Assembly (NCBI GenBank): GCA_030665785.1
Contig: DAOUZA010000007.1
Location: forward strand, 1-32,177
Source: Dehalococcoidia bacterium
Lineage (GTDB): Bacteria > Chloroflexota > Dehalococcoidia > GIF9 > AB-539-J10
Length of the DNA stretch: 32,177 nt
Reading direction: 5' to 3'
The position numbers were made by a program, and so were the translations under genes. Below the pieces are notes generated by a model, which was not told the DNA's origin, ran no database searches, and saw only the letters and a program-made list of their open reading frames with translations. Below, in pieces: positions 1 through 7,136 of this stretch (position 1 is its first letter; each line of letters begins with the position of its first letter).

Positions 1-228
1 TTCAATTACGCGAGCCAGAACATCCACCGTAAGCGGCTCAATATAGACGATGTCAGCAATGCCCTCGTCGGTCATAATGGTGGCTGGGTTTGAATTCACC
101 AAGACCGTGGTAACACCTTCCTCACGCAGTGCTCGGCAGGCCTGAGTCCCCGAATAATCGAACTCCGCCGCCTGCCCGATTATTATGGGGCCCGAGCCAA
201 TGACTAAGACTTTGTTGATTTTGGACAT
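1..228 (-). CDS. carB: Carbamoyl-phosphate synthase large subunit, N-terminal fragment (runs off the window)
   Basis: Only the first 76 codons are in the window; the gene continues beyond position 1. CarB uses ammonia released by CarA, plus bicarbonate and two ATP, to make carbamoyl phosphate for pyrimidines and arginine. The start reads [20 protein letters not shown], the hallmark beginning of CarB (pre-ATP-grasp domain), followed by [14 protein letters not shown] and [10 protein letters not shown], both strongly conserved. The ATG overlaps the stop of the upstream unknown gene by one base (TAATG), implying translational coupling. A GAGG lies 11 bases upstream. In most bacteria carB directly follows carA; here a 279-codon gene intervenes. 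Confidence 0.96.
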   Translation of the reverse strand, partial: MSKINKVLVIGSGPIIIGQAAEFDYSGTQACRALREEGVTTVLVNSNPATIMTDEGIADIVYIEPLTVDVLARVIE

Positions 229-1067
229 TAAGAAAAGAACCTCACTATGGTAATGATAGCCGCAATGAAGCTGGCCAAACCTACGATAAAAATTATGAGG
301 CGTTTGGGACTTCTAACCCAGCCTACGCCAGTTTTCACCCAACCAACGACGCTTGATACTGGCTGCCAATGGCGAAAGCGCTCAATCCAATACACGGGGC
401 TTGTAAGCTGGTATCGTGGTGGGACGCTTGTTACACTTGCTCCCGCTTCCAAAACTCCTAGCGCTTCGTTGACACAGTCAACCAACGCATTCAAGGAGAA
501 ACGATTAGGCCAATTTAAGCCATCATAGACATATGGTGACAATGCCGCGTCCCAAACATCAAATGTCCTTCCAAATTGCTCTCCGTACTGCTTTCCCGTA
601 AGTTCAATGACTCGTCGTTTAAATTTAGGGGCGCTCCGAATAAGCTTATCCCTCATCGGCTCTAGTTCATCATGAGGCATGTTGCCTCCATAAAGCTCTT
701 TTTGGAACAACTCCAGTTCTTCGAGCCAGTCTTGAAGCCCTTTGTAGAACTCCATATCCTCGGGGTTAACCATCTCCTTTTGTCGTTCATGCTTTTCAAT
801 AATTGATCGTATGATAGTTGCTAGTCGCATTAACCTGCTGTCAAGCCGTTTCTGTAACTGACGATCGCTTCCCTTAAGTTCATCTCGTGGCACGCCTTCA
901 ACGAATAGTTTAAGTTCATCAGAGTTTGGGCCGAAGCCCTCTCTTAAAATATCATCCACTCTGTAGACCCACATATTACGCCTAGGGTTTTCATGGCTTA
1001 GCTTGAGAAGCTCTGGCTCCTCTTTAAGAGCCTCTTTAAGCTGCTTAAAAGCTTCGCTTTTGTTCAT
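228..1067 (-). CDS. Unknown protein with C-terminal membrane anchor, between carA and carB
   Basis: A 279-residue protein I do not recognise. It has a long, charged, helical cytosolic part (about 1-235, rich in E, K, R and L; heptad-like stretches around 75-130) and one strongly hydrophobic segment at about 255-278, preceded by basic SPKR. That is the layout of a tail-anchored protein facing the cytosol. Residues about 34-95 contain [11 protein letters not shown], followed by a helix ending [11 protein letters not shown]. This loosely recalls an N-terminal module I have seen in uncharacterised, possibly defence-associated proteins, but I cannot name a family. It starts 3 bases after the carA stop, with a purine-rich Shine-Dalgarno (GAGGGGGT) in the end of carA, and its stop overlaps the carB ATG. 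It is therefore co-transcribed and probably coupled. No catalytic motif is visible. Confidence 0.85.
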   Translation of the reverse strand: MNKSEAFKQLKEALKEEPELLKLSHENPRRNMWVYRVDDILREGFGPNSDELKLFVEGVPRDELKGSDRQLQKRLDSRLMRLATIIRSIIEKHERQKEMVNPEDMEFYKGLQDWLEELELFQKELYGGNMPHDELEPMRDKLIRSAPKFKRRVIELTGKQYGEQFGRTFDVWDAALSPYVYDGLNWPNRFSLNALVDCVNEALGVLEAGASVTSVPPRYQLTSPVYWIERFRHWQPVSSVVGWVKTGVGWVRSPKRLIIFIVGLASFIAAIITIVRFFS

Positions 1068-1070
1068 CCT

Positions 1071-2231
1071 CTACCCCCTCACCATCTCCAGAAATCTCTC
1101 AAACAAATACATGTTGTCCAACGGCCCGGGCGAGGCTTCGGAGTGGTATTGAATTGATAGGATGGGCAAGTCCCGGTGGCGGAGACCTTCCACAGTATCG
1201 TCATTCAGGTTTATGTGGCTGACCTCAAGTCCTCCCTTTAAGGTATCGGCATCTATGGCATAGCCATGATTCTGGGCAGTGATATAAACTTTGCCTGTAG
1301 CTAAGTCACGGACGGGGTGGTTGCCGCCGCGGTGCCCGAACTTTAGCTTAAATGTCTTTGCCCCTAAGGCTCTGCCGATGAGCTGATGTCCCAGGCATAT
1401 GCCCATTATTGGCTTTTCGCCTGCAAGCTTCTTCACTATCTCCGCTATATCGTTAAGGAGAGCGGGGTCGCCAGGACCGGGAGACAAAACTATCCCATCG
1501 GGATTTAAAGCTAAGATATCATCTGCTGAAGTAGTACAGGGAACAGCGGTTACCTGGCAGCCAGATTGGCTCAGGATACGCAGCATGTTGTATTTCAAGC
1601 CTAAATCAAGGACTACAATGCGAGATTGCTTCGCTGCGCTCGCAATGACAGAGGAAGTCGCTGCCCCTCTCCTTTCACCTTGTTCAGAGTCGGGGATTCG
1701 GCCTGCAAGGACAGATGTATCGGATTGCCATTCATAGGGCTTCTCAGTGCTGACCAGGTGAACAAAATCGGTAAAATCATATTTGGGTAAATTCTTCAAC
1801 CCCCCTAACGCTTCCTCAGCAGTCATTTCTGAGGTAATAATCCCCATCATTACCCCGATGGAGCGTATATGGCGGGTTAACGCCCGAGTATCTATCCCGC
1901 TGATTCCGGGAATGCCATTATCCTGTAGAAATTTATGTAAAGTAACTGTGCTTCGCCAATGGCTGGGTTGAGAGCAATACTCCCGAACAGCAAAGCCCCT
2001 CACCTGAATCTGCTTTGACTCAAAATCGGATTCGTTGATGCCATAGTTGCCAATCATAGGATAAGTGGGCACCAGAATCTGCCCGGCATAAGAAGGGTCA
2101 GTGAGCATCTCCTGATAGCCGGTCATGCTGGTATTGAAAACGACCTCTCCGTAGGCATTATCCTCGGCACCGAAGGAGTAGCCTTCATAAACTGAGCCAT
2201 CTTCAAGAACTAAAATCGCTTTCTTAGCCAT
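1071..2231 (-). CDS. carA: Carbamoyl-phosphate synthase small subunit (glutaminase)
   Basis: CarA hydrolyses glutamine and channels ammonia to CarB. From the chosen ATG the protein has 386 residues: an N-terminal small-subunit domain (about 1-165, with SMTGYQEMLTDPSYAGQI) and a class I glutamine amidotransferase domain (about 205-386). The nucleophile Cys279 lies in GICLGHQL, and His363 and Glu365 in QYHSE. The ATG at 2231 is preferred; a GTG three codons upstream (2240) is also open, and both lie in a repeat shared with 19312-19348. The linker between the domains carries about 27 extra residues (about 176-203). Its end, VIASAAKQS, is encoded by a dispersed palindromic repeat (1621-1650). pyrC ends 10 bases upstream. 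The insert sits outside both catalytic domains, so the enzyme is probably functional. Confidence 0.97.
   Translation of the reverse strand: MAKKAILVLEDGSVYEGYSFGAEDNAYGEVVFNTSMTGYQEMLTDPSYAGQILVPTYPMIGNYGINESDFESKQIQVRGFAVREYCSQPSHWRSTVTLHKFLQDNGIPGISGIDTRALTRHIRSIGVMMGIITSEMTAEEALGGLKNLPKYDFTDFVHLVSTEKPYEWQSDTSVLAGRIPDSEQGERRGAATSSVIASAAKQSRIVVLDLGLKYNMLRILSQSGCQVTAVPCTTSADDILALNPDGIVLSPGPGDPALLNDIAEIVKKLAGEKPIMGICLGHQLIGRALGAKTFKLKFGHRGGNHPVRDLATGKVYITAQNHGYAIDADTLKGGLEVSHINLNDDTVEGLRHRDLPILSIQYHSEASPGPLDNMYLFERFLEMVRG
1621..1650 (-). repeat. Dispersed palindromic repeat, in-frame copy inside carA
   Basis: On the minus strand this begins TGTCATTGCGAGC and ends GAAGCAATCTC, the two ends shared by copies at 2766-2860, 9069-9098, 19263-19300, 19378-19406 and 22734-22769. 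It is read through as VIASAAKQS in CarA without a frameshift. It lies in the linker between the two CarA domains. Confidence 0.85.
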
Positions 2232-2267
2232 CACCCTCACCTTAATCCTCTCCCGTCAAGGGAGAGG
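2231..2267 (-). repeat. GGGAGAGG hairpin repeat forming the pyrC/carA junction
   Basis: On the minus strand an 8-bp stem (CCTCTCCC, loop TTGAC, GGGAGAGG; 2247-2267) is followed by ATTAAGGTGAGGGTGA. A second copy on the plus strand at 19312-19348 differs by a single base over about 37. Here the hairpin encodes the last residues of PyrC (SSPLTGED), gives the PyrC stop (TAA, 2242-2244) and supplies the purine-rich AAGGTGAGGGTG just ahead of the carA ATG. Confidence 0.85.
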
Positions 2268-3693
2268 AAATTTGGGCATAATGACTTCCTAAGAAATCAT
2301 CCTTATAAACTACCTTCCCATCGACTATGGTTGCCATTATCTTGCCTTTAAATTTGCAGCTATCGAAAGGGGTATTCTTTCCCTTAGAGGCGAATTTGCT
2401 GCTGTCCACCACCCATTCTCGGTTTGGGTCAAATATGGTGACATTAGCCGGAGAGCCTACCTTTAACGTGCCTAATTCATTACCTTTATCAACTATCCTT
2501 GCTGGCTCACAGGTCAGCTTGGAAATCAAGGTAACTAGACCTATCTCCCCTTTATGAACCAGGCCCATAAGGGAGCCAAGAGCGGTCTCAAATCCGCTAA
2601 TGCCGAAGGCAGCCATTTCCAGGCTACAATCTTTATCCGCCAGGGTATGTGGGGCATGGTCGGTAGCAATAGCGTCTAGCACCCCATCTTTTAATCCCTC
2701 TATTAAGCAAGTTATGTCATCTTCGGTTCGCAAAGGTGGGTTTACCTTGGCATTGGTGTCGTATTGAGATTGCTTTTCACCCAAAAAATTCTGCGAATTT
2801 TTCGGGGACCCGTTCGCTTCCTCTTCGCTTCGCTCAGAGCTTCGGCTCACCGCAATGACATTGTTGCCTTCTCGCCAAGCCTTGCCCATAACCCTTTCCT
2901 CAGTCAATGTTAAATGGTGAGGAGTAACCTCAGCAGTTACCAAAATTCCCTCTTCCTTAGCACGACGCACGAGCTCAACAGAGCCACAAGTGCTTACATG
3001 GGCAATATGAATCCTGGCATTAGCTAGCTTTGCCAGAGTCAGGTCACGGGCTACCATCATTTCCTCCGCATTCGCTGGAATTCCCTTCACACCCAGCTTT
3101 GTAGACACCCAGCCTTCATTTACCACACCATCGTTACTCAGCCTTCTATCCTCACAATGGTCAACAATCGGCAAGCCAAGAGCACAGCTATACTCAAGAG
3201 CACGATGCATAACTTGTGAACTAACCACTGGAGCGCCATCATCGCTAAAAGCAACTACTCCAGCCTCAGCCAGTTCCGCCATATCACAAAGTTCCTCACC
3301 CTTCCTGCCCTTAGTGACGCAGCCTATAGGAAAGACATGAACAACACCCTCTTCGGCAGTTTTTTGTTTCATCCACTCCACCATAGCCCGATTATCAATG
3401 GGTGGATTTGTGTTTGCCATGCAACAGACGGTAACAAAGCCACCTGCGGCGGCTGCCTTCGTCCCCGTAGCGATTGTTTCCTTATCCTCAAATCCCGGCT
3501 CACGAAGATGGCAATGAAGGTCTATGAAGCCAGGACAAACGACCATCCCTGTGGCATCGATTACCCCTTGCCCTGGTTGAATTGGTATCCCCTTACCCAA
3601 TTGTGTAATTTTGCCCTCATCAATAACCAGATCGGCAATTTGGTTTATATCCTGACCAGGGTCAATTATGTGTCCATTCTTAATCAGTATCAT
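2242..3693 (-). CDS. pyrC: Dihydroorotase
   Basis: Cyclises carbamoyl aspartate to dihydroorotate, the third step of UMP synthesis, as a zinc amidohydrolase (bacterial type I). Visible motifs: DLHCHLREPG (59-68, zinc histidines), ANTNPP (93-98), SDDGAP (150-155), a DHCE histidine at 179, IAHVST (His232) and ATDHAPH (343-349, catalytic Asp345). At 483 residues it is about 50 longer than the usual 425-435. Most of the excess is residues 279-310, between EERVMGKAWREGNN and YDTNAKVNPPLR. That stretch is encoded by a 95-bp palindromic repeat insertion (2766-2860). The last eight residues come from another repeat. It starts 4 bases after pyrB. The catalytic motifs are intact, so the insert probably forms a surface loop. 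Confidence 0.96.
   Translation of the reverse strand: MILIKNGHIIDPGQDINQIADLVIDEGKITQLGKGIPIQPGQGVIDATGMVVCPGFIDLHCHLREPGFEDKETIATGTKAAAAGGFVTVCCMANTNPPIDNRAMVEWMKQKTAEEGVVHVFPIGCVTKGRKGEELCDMAELAEAGVVAFSDDGAPVVSSQVMHRALEYSCALGLPIVDHCEDRRLSNDGVVNEGWVSTKLGVKGIPANAEEMMVARDLTLAKLANARIHIAHVSTCGSVELVRRAKEEGILVTAEVTPHHLTLTEERVMGKAWREGNNVIAVSRSSERSEEEANGSPKNSQNFLGEKQSQYDTNAKVNPPLRTEDDITCLIEGLKDGVLDAIATDHAPHTLADKDCSLEMAAFGISGFETALGSLMGLVHKGEIGLVTLISKLTCEPARIVDKGNELGTLKVGSPANVTIFDPNREWVVDSSKFASKGKNTPFDSCKFKGKIMATIVDGKVVYKDDFLGSHYAQISSPLTGED
2766..2860 (-). repeat. Large in-frame palindromic repeat inside pyrC
   Basis: On the minus strand the element begins TGTCATTGCGGTGAG and ends AAGCAATCTC, the same termini as the short repeats elsewhere, but it holds about 65 extra bases. 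Those include a hairpin with an 8-bp stem (2784-2791 against 2795-2802, loop of 3). It is read as residues 279-310 of PyrC with no stop or frameshift, and genuine dihydroorotase sequence resumes immediately on both sides. Confidence 0.85.
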
Positions 3694-3697
3694 TTCA

Positions 3698-5092
3698 TTA
3701 CCCTTGTTGCGCTTTTGCTGAAGGGCGAAAGCCTCTTTTCCGTGCTTGCTCCTCAGAATCGAAAAAGACGCTGTTAGAGACCTTAATTTGCCCAGCCCGA
3801 ATATCTTGACAGGAGTAATATATTTTAGACTTTAAGTTGCCAACGTAGTTGGGCTGCTTTTCATAGTCGCAATATACACATCTGAGAGTTAAAGGCTTGT
3901 TGCCACAAACAACGAATTCAGGAGCTATGTAGCGAGCTTCATGAACAGATACGCAGGCGGGATTTTCACACCTAATCCCTAAATCGCTGCTGTAGCTTTC
4001 GGGCTGAGTGACTACCTCAGGTAGTGTTCTTTCTGTGGGAGCCTCCGCTTGCTGCACACCAAGCAACAAAGCTATCAACGCCATCCTCACTGCTACCCCA
4101 TGGGCTGCCTGTTCGAAATACATACTCCGCGGGTCAGCATCAATTTCACATGCTATCTCGTCAAGCCGAGGTAGCGGATGTAAAACGAGTGCCCGCTTGA
4201 GCTCTTTCCTTTTAAGAACATCCTTATCCACAACAGGGTAAGCTTTCCTGGCATCTCCCTTGGCACCAGAAACCCTCTCCTGTTGAAGCCTTGTCATGTA
4301 GAGAGCATCCACCCCTTTCAAGTCAACTTCAGCACGGAGGTCAGGTATCAACGCCAGGTCATGGGAGGTCTTTGGTGTAATATAAATGGCATCCAGGGTA
4401 GCACTCGCTTTGCCACTACCTCCCAGGACTAAAGCCACCGAGGATAAATTACTACCTGTAGGTCTTCTAAGCACCCCGTTATATTCCGTGGTCAGCTTTC
4501 TAAGGACATACTCCGGTGGACCAAGACCGGAGCTAGAGTAAAACACGATAGTTGCTCCAAATCTAGCTAGCATATATGCCAGGGAATGTGTTGTCCTTCC
4601 ATATTTCAAATCCCCGCAAAGCGCAATAGTCAACCCTCTAATCCTCCCCCTTGCTTTCTTAATGGTATAGAGGTCACATAAGGTCTGCGTGGGGTGTTCA
4701 TGACTGCCATCCCCAGCATTTATTACGGGAACACCAGCATATTCAGCAGCCACTCTGGCAGCCCCCTCCCAGGGATGCCTGATAACAATTATATCGGCAT
4801 ATTTCCCCACCACTCTGGCCATATCGGCGATGCTCTCGCCTTTAGACAACGAAGTTGTCTTAGTATCCACAGCACCGATGACACTGCCACCAAGCCTTTG
4901 CATGGCAGCTTCAAAAGATAATCGAGTTCTTGTACTGGGTTCGAAAAATAGACTTGCCAGAATTTTACCCTGGCATAAATCTAACTTGCTCCCTTTGCTA
5001 TCCTGCATCTTATCCGTCAAAGAAAGGATACCTTCTACCTCACCGTTAGATACATCATTTATGCTTACCAAACTGCTGCCTGCTAGATTCAT
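3698..5092 (-). CDS. pyrB: Aspartate carbamoyltransferase fused to a PyrI-like zinc domain
   Basis: Condenses carbamoyl phosphate with aspartate, the first committed step of pyrimidine synthesis. The catalytic part (about 1-345) shows FFEPSTRTRLSFE (STRTR 53-57, carbamoyl-phosphate loop), HPTQTLCDLYT (133-143) and HPLPRL (305-310). Free catalytic chains are usually about 305-310 residues. Here about 40 extra residues lie around 203-257, before VDALYMTRLQQER. After residue 345 comes a segment with Cys375-x4-Cys380-x24-Cys405-x2-Cys408, nearly the spacing of the zinc domain of the E. coli regulatory chain PyrI (x4, x23, x2). The nucleotide-binding allosteric domain of PyrI is absent. The tail (about 420-457, KIYYSC ... 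VFFDSEEQARKRGFRP) loosely resembles Ada-type metal-binding modules. Start: ATG with AGGGGGTGG upstream. Confidence 0.95.
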   Translation of the reverse strand: MNLAGSSLVSINDVSNGEVEGILSLTDKMQDSKGSKLDLCQGKILASLFFEPSTRTRLSFEAAMQRLGGSVIGAVDTKTTSLSKGESIADMARVVGKYADIIVIRHPWEGAARVAAEYAGVPVINAGDGSHEHPTQTLCDLYTIKKARGRIRGLTIALCGDLKYGRTTHSLAYMLARFGATIVFYSSSGLGPPEYVLRKLTTEYNGVLRRPTGSNLSSVALVLGGSGKASATLDAIYITPKTSHDLALIPDLRAEVDLKGVDALYMTRLQQERVSGAKGDARKAYPVVDKDVLKRKELKRALVLHPLPRLDEIACEIDADPRSMYFEQAAHGVAVRMALIALLLGVQQAEAPTERTLPEVVTQPESYSSDLGIRCENPACVSVHEARYIAPEFVVCGNKPLTLRCVYCDYEKQPNYVGNLKSKIYYSCQDIRAGQIKVSNSVFFDSEEQARKRGFRPSAKAQQG

Positions 5093-5156
5093 CTAACCAC
5101 CCCCTACCTATTTACCTTTTACTTTCCATGCCAGTTTTATTCTTTATCACTGCTAC

Positions 5157-5696
5157 TCACTCCTCAGTTGAACCTGCTATAGCTACCCCGTCCTCACCAT
5201 CTACTTCCTTGACATGCACCTCGACTTTCTCCGCCCGCGAGGTTGGTATATTCTTGCCCACGTAGTCAGCTCGGACAGGAAGCTCACGGTGACCACGGTC
5301 AATAAGAACAGCCAGTTGTATAGCGCTAGGGCGGCCTAAATCGATGACAGCATCCATAGCTGCCCGAATGCTTCTCCCGGTATAAAGGACATCATCTACC
5401 AAGACCACTTGTTTATCATTTACATCAACGGGAACATTGGTATGCTTAGCCGGTTTTGACTCCAGGAAAGAAATGTCGTCTCGATAAGAGTTAATATCCA
5501 GAACACCAACAGGAACCCGAACACCTTCAAAATCCTGGATTGTATCGGCTAATCGGTGCGCCAACGGCACCCCTCTAGTCCACATACCCACGATAACGAG
5601 ATTCTCAGCGCCCCTGTTCTTCTCTACAATTTCGTGGGCAACGCGCACCAAAGCCCGCCCTACATCCTCCGAGGTCATGAGGAGCTTTTGGTGCAT
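5157..5696 (-). CDS. pyrR: PyrR, pyrimidine operon attenuator / uracil phosphoribosyltransferase
   Basis: PyrR binds UMP/UTP and a hairpin in pyr leader mRNA to promote termination; many PyrR proteins also have uracil phosphoribosyltransferase activity. The protein has 179 residues from the ATG at 5696, the family's usual size. The PRPP-binding loop is [17 protein letters not shown] (97-113). [14 protein letters not shown] (36-49) and DINSYRDD (67-74) are also characteristic. An in-frame ATG further upstream (5726) would place the terminator hairpin inside the gene, so I reject it. The chosen ATG has GGAGG 8 bases upstream, and that GGAGG is itself the 3' arm of the terminator stem. First gene of the pyr operon; pyrB follows after 64 bases. 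Confidence 0.96.
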   Translation of the reverse strand: MHQKLLMTSEDVGRALVRVAHEIVEKNRGAENLVIVGMWTRGVPLAHRLADTIQDFEGVRVPVGVLDINSYRDDISFLESKPAKHTNVPVDVNDKQVVLVDDVLYTGRSIRAAMDAVIDLGRPSAIQLAVLIDRGHRELPVRADYVGKNIPTSRAEKVEVHVKEVDGEDGVAIAGSTEE

Positions 5697-5732
5697 TAAA
5701 AAAGCCTCCTGCCACAGAACTGGCAAGAGGCT
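5697..5732 (-). terminator. Intrinsic terminator of the pyr attenuator
   Basis: On the minus strand a 12-bp stem (5721-5732 with 5703-5714, one U-G wobble, 6-base loop) is followed by a run of six T and then A, directly before the pyrR ATG at 5696. The 3' arm contains GGAGG (5709-5705), the only good Shine-Dalgarno for pyrR. The 5' arm (5722-5730) can instead pair with 5769-5777 to form an antiterminator. Confidence 0.93.
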
Positions 5733-5768
5733 TCAATAGATTTCGCTAACCTTTGCGTTATCATGTTT

Positions 5769-5801
5769 CCCCTTACCAGCCTCTCCGGACTGATTTAAAG
5801 G
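5769..5801 (-). promoter_or_regulatory. PyrR-binding anti-antiterminator hairpin
   Basis: The minus strand at 5791-5778 reads AGTCCGGAGAGGCT, a full match to the PyrR-binding consensus ARUCCNGNGAGGYU. Flanking pairs CCTT/AAGG and CAG/CTG make the usual interrupted stem. Its 3' side, GGTAAGGGG (5777-5769), is complementary over 9 positions (allowing G-U) to CCTCTTGCC (5730-5722) in the terminator's 5' arm. This gives the standard three-way switch: with UMP, PyrR holds this hairpin and the terminator forms; without it, the antiterminator forms and transcription continues into pyrR. Confidence 0.94.
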
Positions 5802-5809
5802 CTTCAATT

Positions 5810-5839
5810 ATTCTAGCAAATTTATTGGTGATAATGCAA
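5810..5839 (-). promoter_or_regulatory. Promoter of the pyr operon
   Basis: On the minus strand, -35 TTGCAT (5839-5834), an 18-base spacer, and -10 TAGAAT (5815-5810) with an extended TGC just upstream. Transcription would begin a few bases before the PyrR-binding hairpin, giving a leader of about 110 bases to pyrR. The position fits a pyr attenuator leader. Confidence 0.65.
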
Positions 5840-5863
5840 TAAATTACGTCATAAAGAAATAAA

Positions 5864-5893
5864 TTGTATTTCCGCTAAACCAGATGTTAATAT
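5864..5893 (+). promoter_or_regulatory. Promoter of the arg operon
   Basis: TTGTAT (5864-5869), an 18-base spacer and TAATAT (5888-5893). The predicted start near 5900 leaves only about 15 bases before the argJ ATG at 5915, with no strong Shine-Dalgarno. Divergent from the pyr promoter about 25 bases away. No ARG-box-like palindrome was obvious to me. Confidence 0.5.
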
Positions 5894-5914
5894 CGTCAGA
5901 TAAGAAATATATCA

Positions 5915-7117
5915 ATGGATTTTTCCTTAATTTCTGGAGGCACAGTTACCTCAGTGCCAGGATTTTCCGCTGGTGCAGTCCATGCCGGAATAAAGGAAAA
6001 GGACGAATTCGACCTCGCCATCCTTTATTCCAGGATGCCCTGTATTGCTGCTGGTGTTTTCACCAGCAACCTGATTAAATCAGCCCCGGTCACTCTATCC
6101 CAAAGACACCTAACACAAAGAACTGCAAGGGCAATCGTGGTAAATTCAGGCTGTGCTAACGCCTGCGTTGGAGAGCAAGGGGCGAAGGATGCTGCAGAAA
6201 TGGCAAGACTAACTGCAGAAAAGTTAGCCATACCTTCCGAGGAAGTGCTTGTAGCCAGCACGGGCGTGATTGGAAAGCCACTGCCTATGAGCCAGCTCAG
6301 GAACGCGTTCCCGAAAGTAAAGCTCCGTCAAGATGGTGGTCATGAACTAGCCAGAGCAATGATGACCACAGATACCAAACCCAAGGAAATAGCGATACAA
6401 GTCGAGACAAAGGAAGGTAAATTTACCATCGCCGGGGTAGCTAAAGGCGCAGGCATGATGCATCCCGAATTAGCCACCTTGCTTTGCTTCATGACCACCG
6501 ATGCTACGATGAATGCTGATTTCTTGCAACAATCGTTAAAGAAGGCGGTTGATGTTTCCTTTAACATGCTCAGCATTGACAGCGAAACCAGCCCTAGCGA
6601 CTGTGTATTTCTGTTAGCTAATGGGCTGGCAAGAAACACTGAAATTAGCTCCAATAATGGCAAGGCTTTTCAAAGCGCTCTAGATGAAGTTTGCACTTAT
6701 TTGGCTAAATCAATAGCTCAAGATGCTGAAGGAGCAACCAAGCTCATCGAAGTTATTGTGGAAGGAGCGATAAACCAAACAGAGGCTCGCCAGGCAGCCC
6801 GGACCATTGTCAGCGCTCCACTGGTGAAAACAGCGATACACGGCGGTGACCCTAATTGGGGACGTATTGTTGCCGCCCTGGGAAGAAGCGGAGCAAATGT
6901 GAGGGAAGGCAAACTGGACATCTATCTGAACGATATATGTGTTATGAAGCAAGGTATCCCAATGCCATTTGACCAAGAACAGTTGCGCATATCTTTAGCC
7001 ACAGCTAACAAGGTACTTATTAAGGTACAACTCAACTCAGGCGATAGCCGAGCTACTGCCTGGGGCTGTGACCTATCTGAAGAATATGTTAGGATAAACA
7101 GCGAATATACAACGTAA
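5915..7117 (+). CDS. argJ: Glutamate N-acetyltransferase / ornithine acetyltransferase
   Basis: Transfers the acetyl group from N-acetylornithine to glutamate, closing the cyclic arginine pathway; bifunctional members also use acetyl-CoA. The 400-residue length is usual. The protein is made as a precursor that cleaves itself before a conserved threonine, seen here as KGAGMMHPELATLL with Thr188 as the predicted nucleophile of the beta chain. Other family marks are VNSGCANAC (76-84), VASTGVIGKPLP (113-124), HGGDPNWGRI and the C-terminal DLSEEYVRINSEY. First gene of the arg operon. Whether it also makes acetylglutamate directly (argA-type activity) cannot be read from sequence. Confidence 0.96.
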   Translation: MDFSLISGGTVTSVPGFSAGAVHAGIKEKDEFDLAILYSRMPCIAAGVFTSNLIKSAPVTLSQRHLTQRTARAIVVNSGCANACVGEQGAKDAAEMARLTAEKLAIPSEEVLVASTGVIGKPLPMSQLRNAFPKVKLRQDGGHELARAMMTTDTKPKEIAIQVETKEGKFTIAGVAKGAGMMHPELATLLCFMTTDATMNADFLQQSLKKAVDVSFNMLSIDSETSPSDCVFLLANGLARNTEISSNNGKAFQSALDEVCTYLAKSIAQDAEGATKLIEVIVEGAINQTEARQAARTIVSAPLVKTAIHGGDPNWGRIVAALGRSGANVREGKLDIYLNDICVMKQGIPMPFDQEQLRISLATANKVLIKVQLNSGDSRATAWGCDLSEEYVRINSEYTT

Positions 7118-7136
7118 CACCAGGTTACCTCGGCGT

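Noticed and set aside
1651-1700. Possible second, degenerate copy of the GGGAGAGG repeat inside the carA linker
   Set aside because: CCCCTCTCCTTTCACCTTG looks related to the hairpin repeat but lacks the stem, so I could not support it as a copy.
1399-1737. Open frame on the plus strand opposite carA
   Set aside because: It is the antisense of carA; its DCFAALAMT stretch is just the palindromic repeat read backwards.
3337-3777. Long plus-strand open frame opposite pyrC/pyrB
   Set aside because: Spans the junction of two well-supported minus-strand genes, has no ribosome site and no recognisable domain.
5697-5726. Longer pyrR reading frame starting at an ATG at 5726
   Set aside because: The extra ten codons are the terminator hairpin and T-run; PyrR family sequence and the GGAGG support the ATG at 5696.
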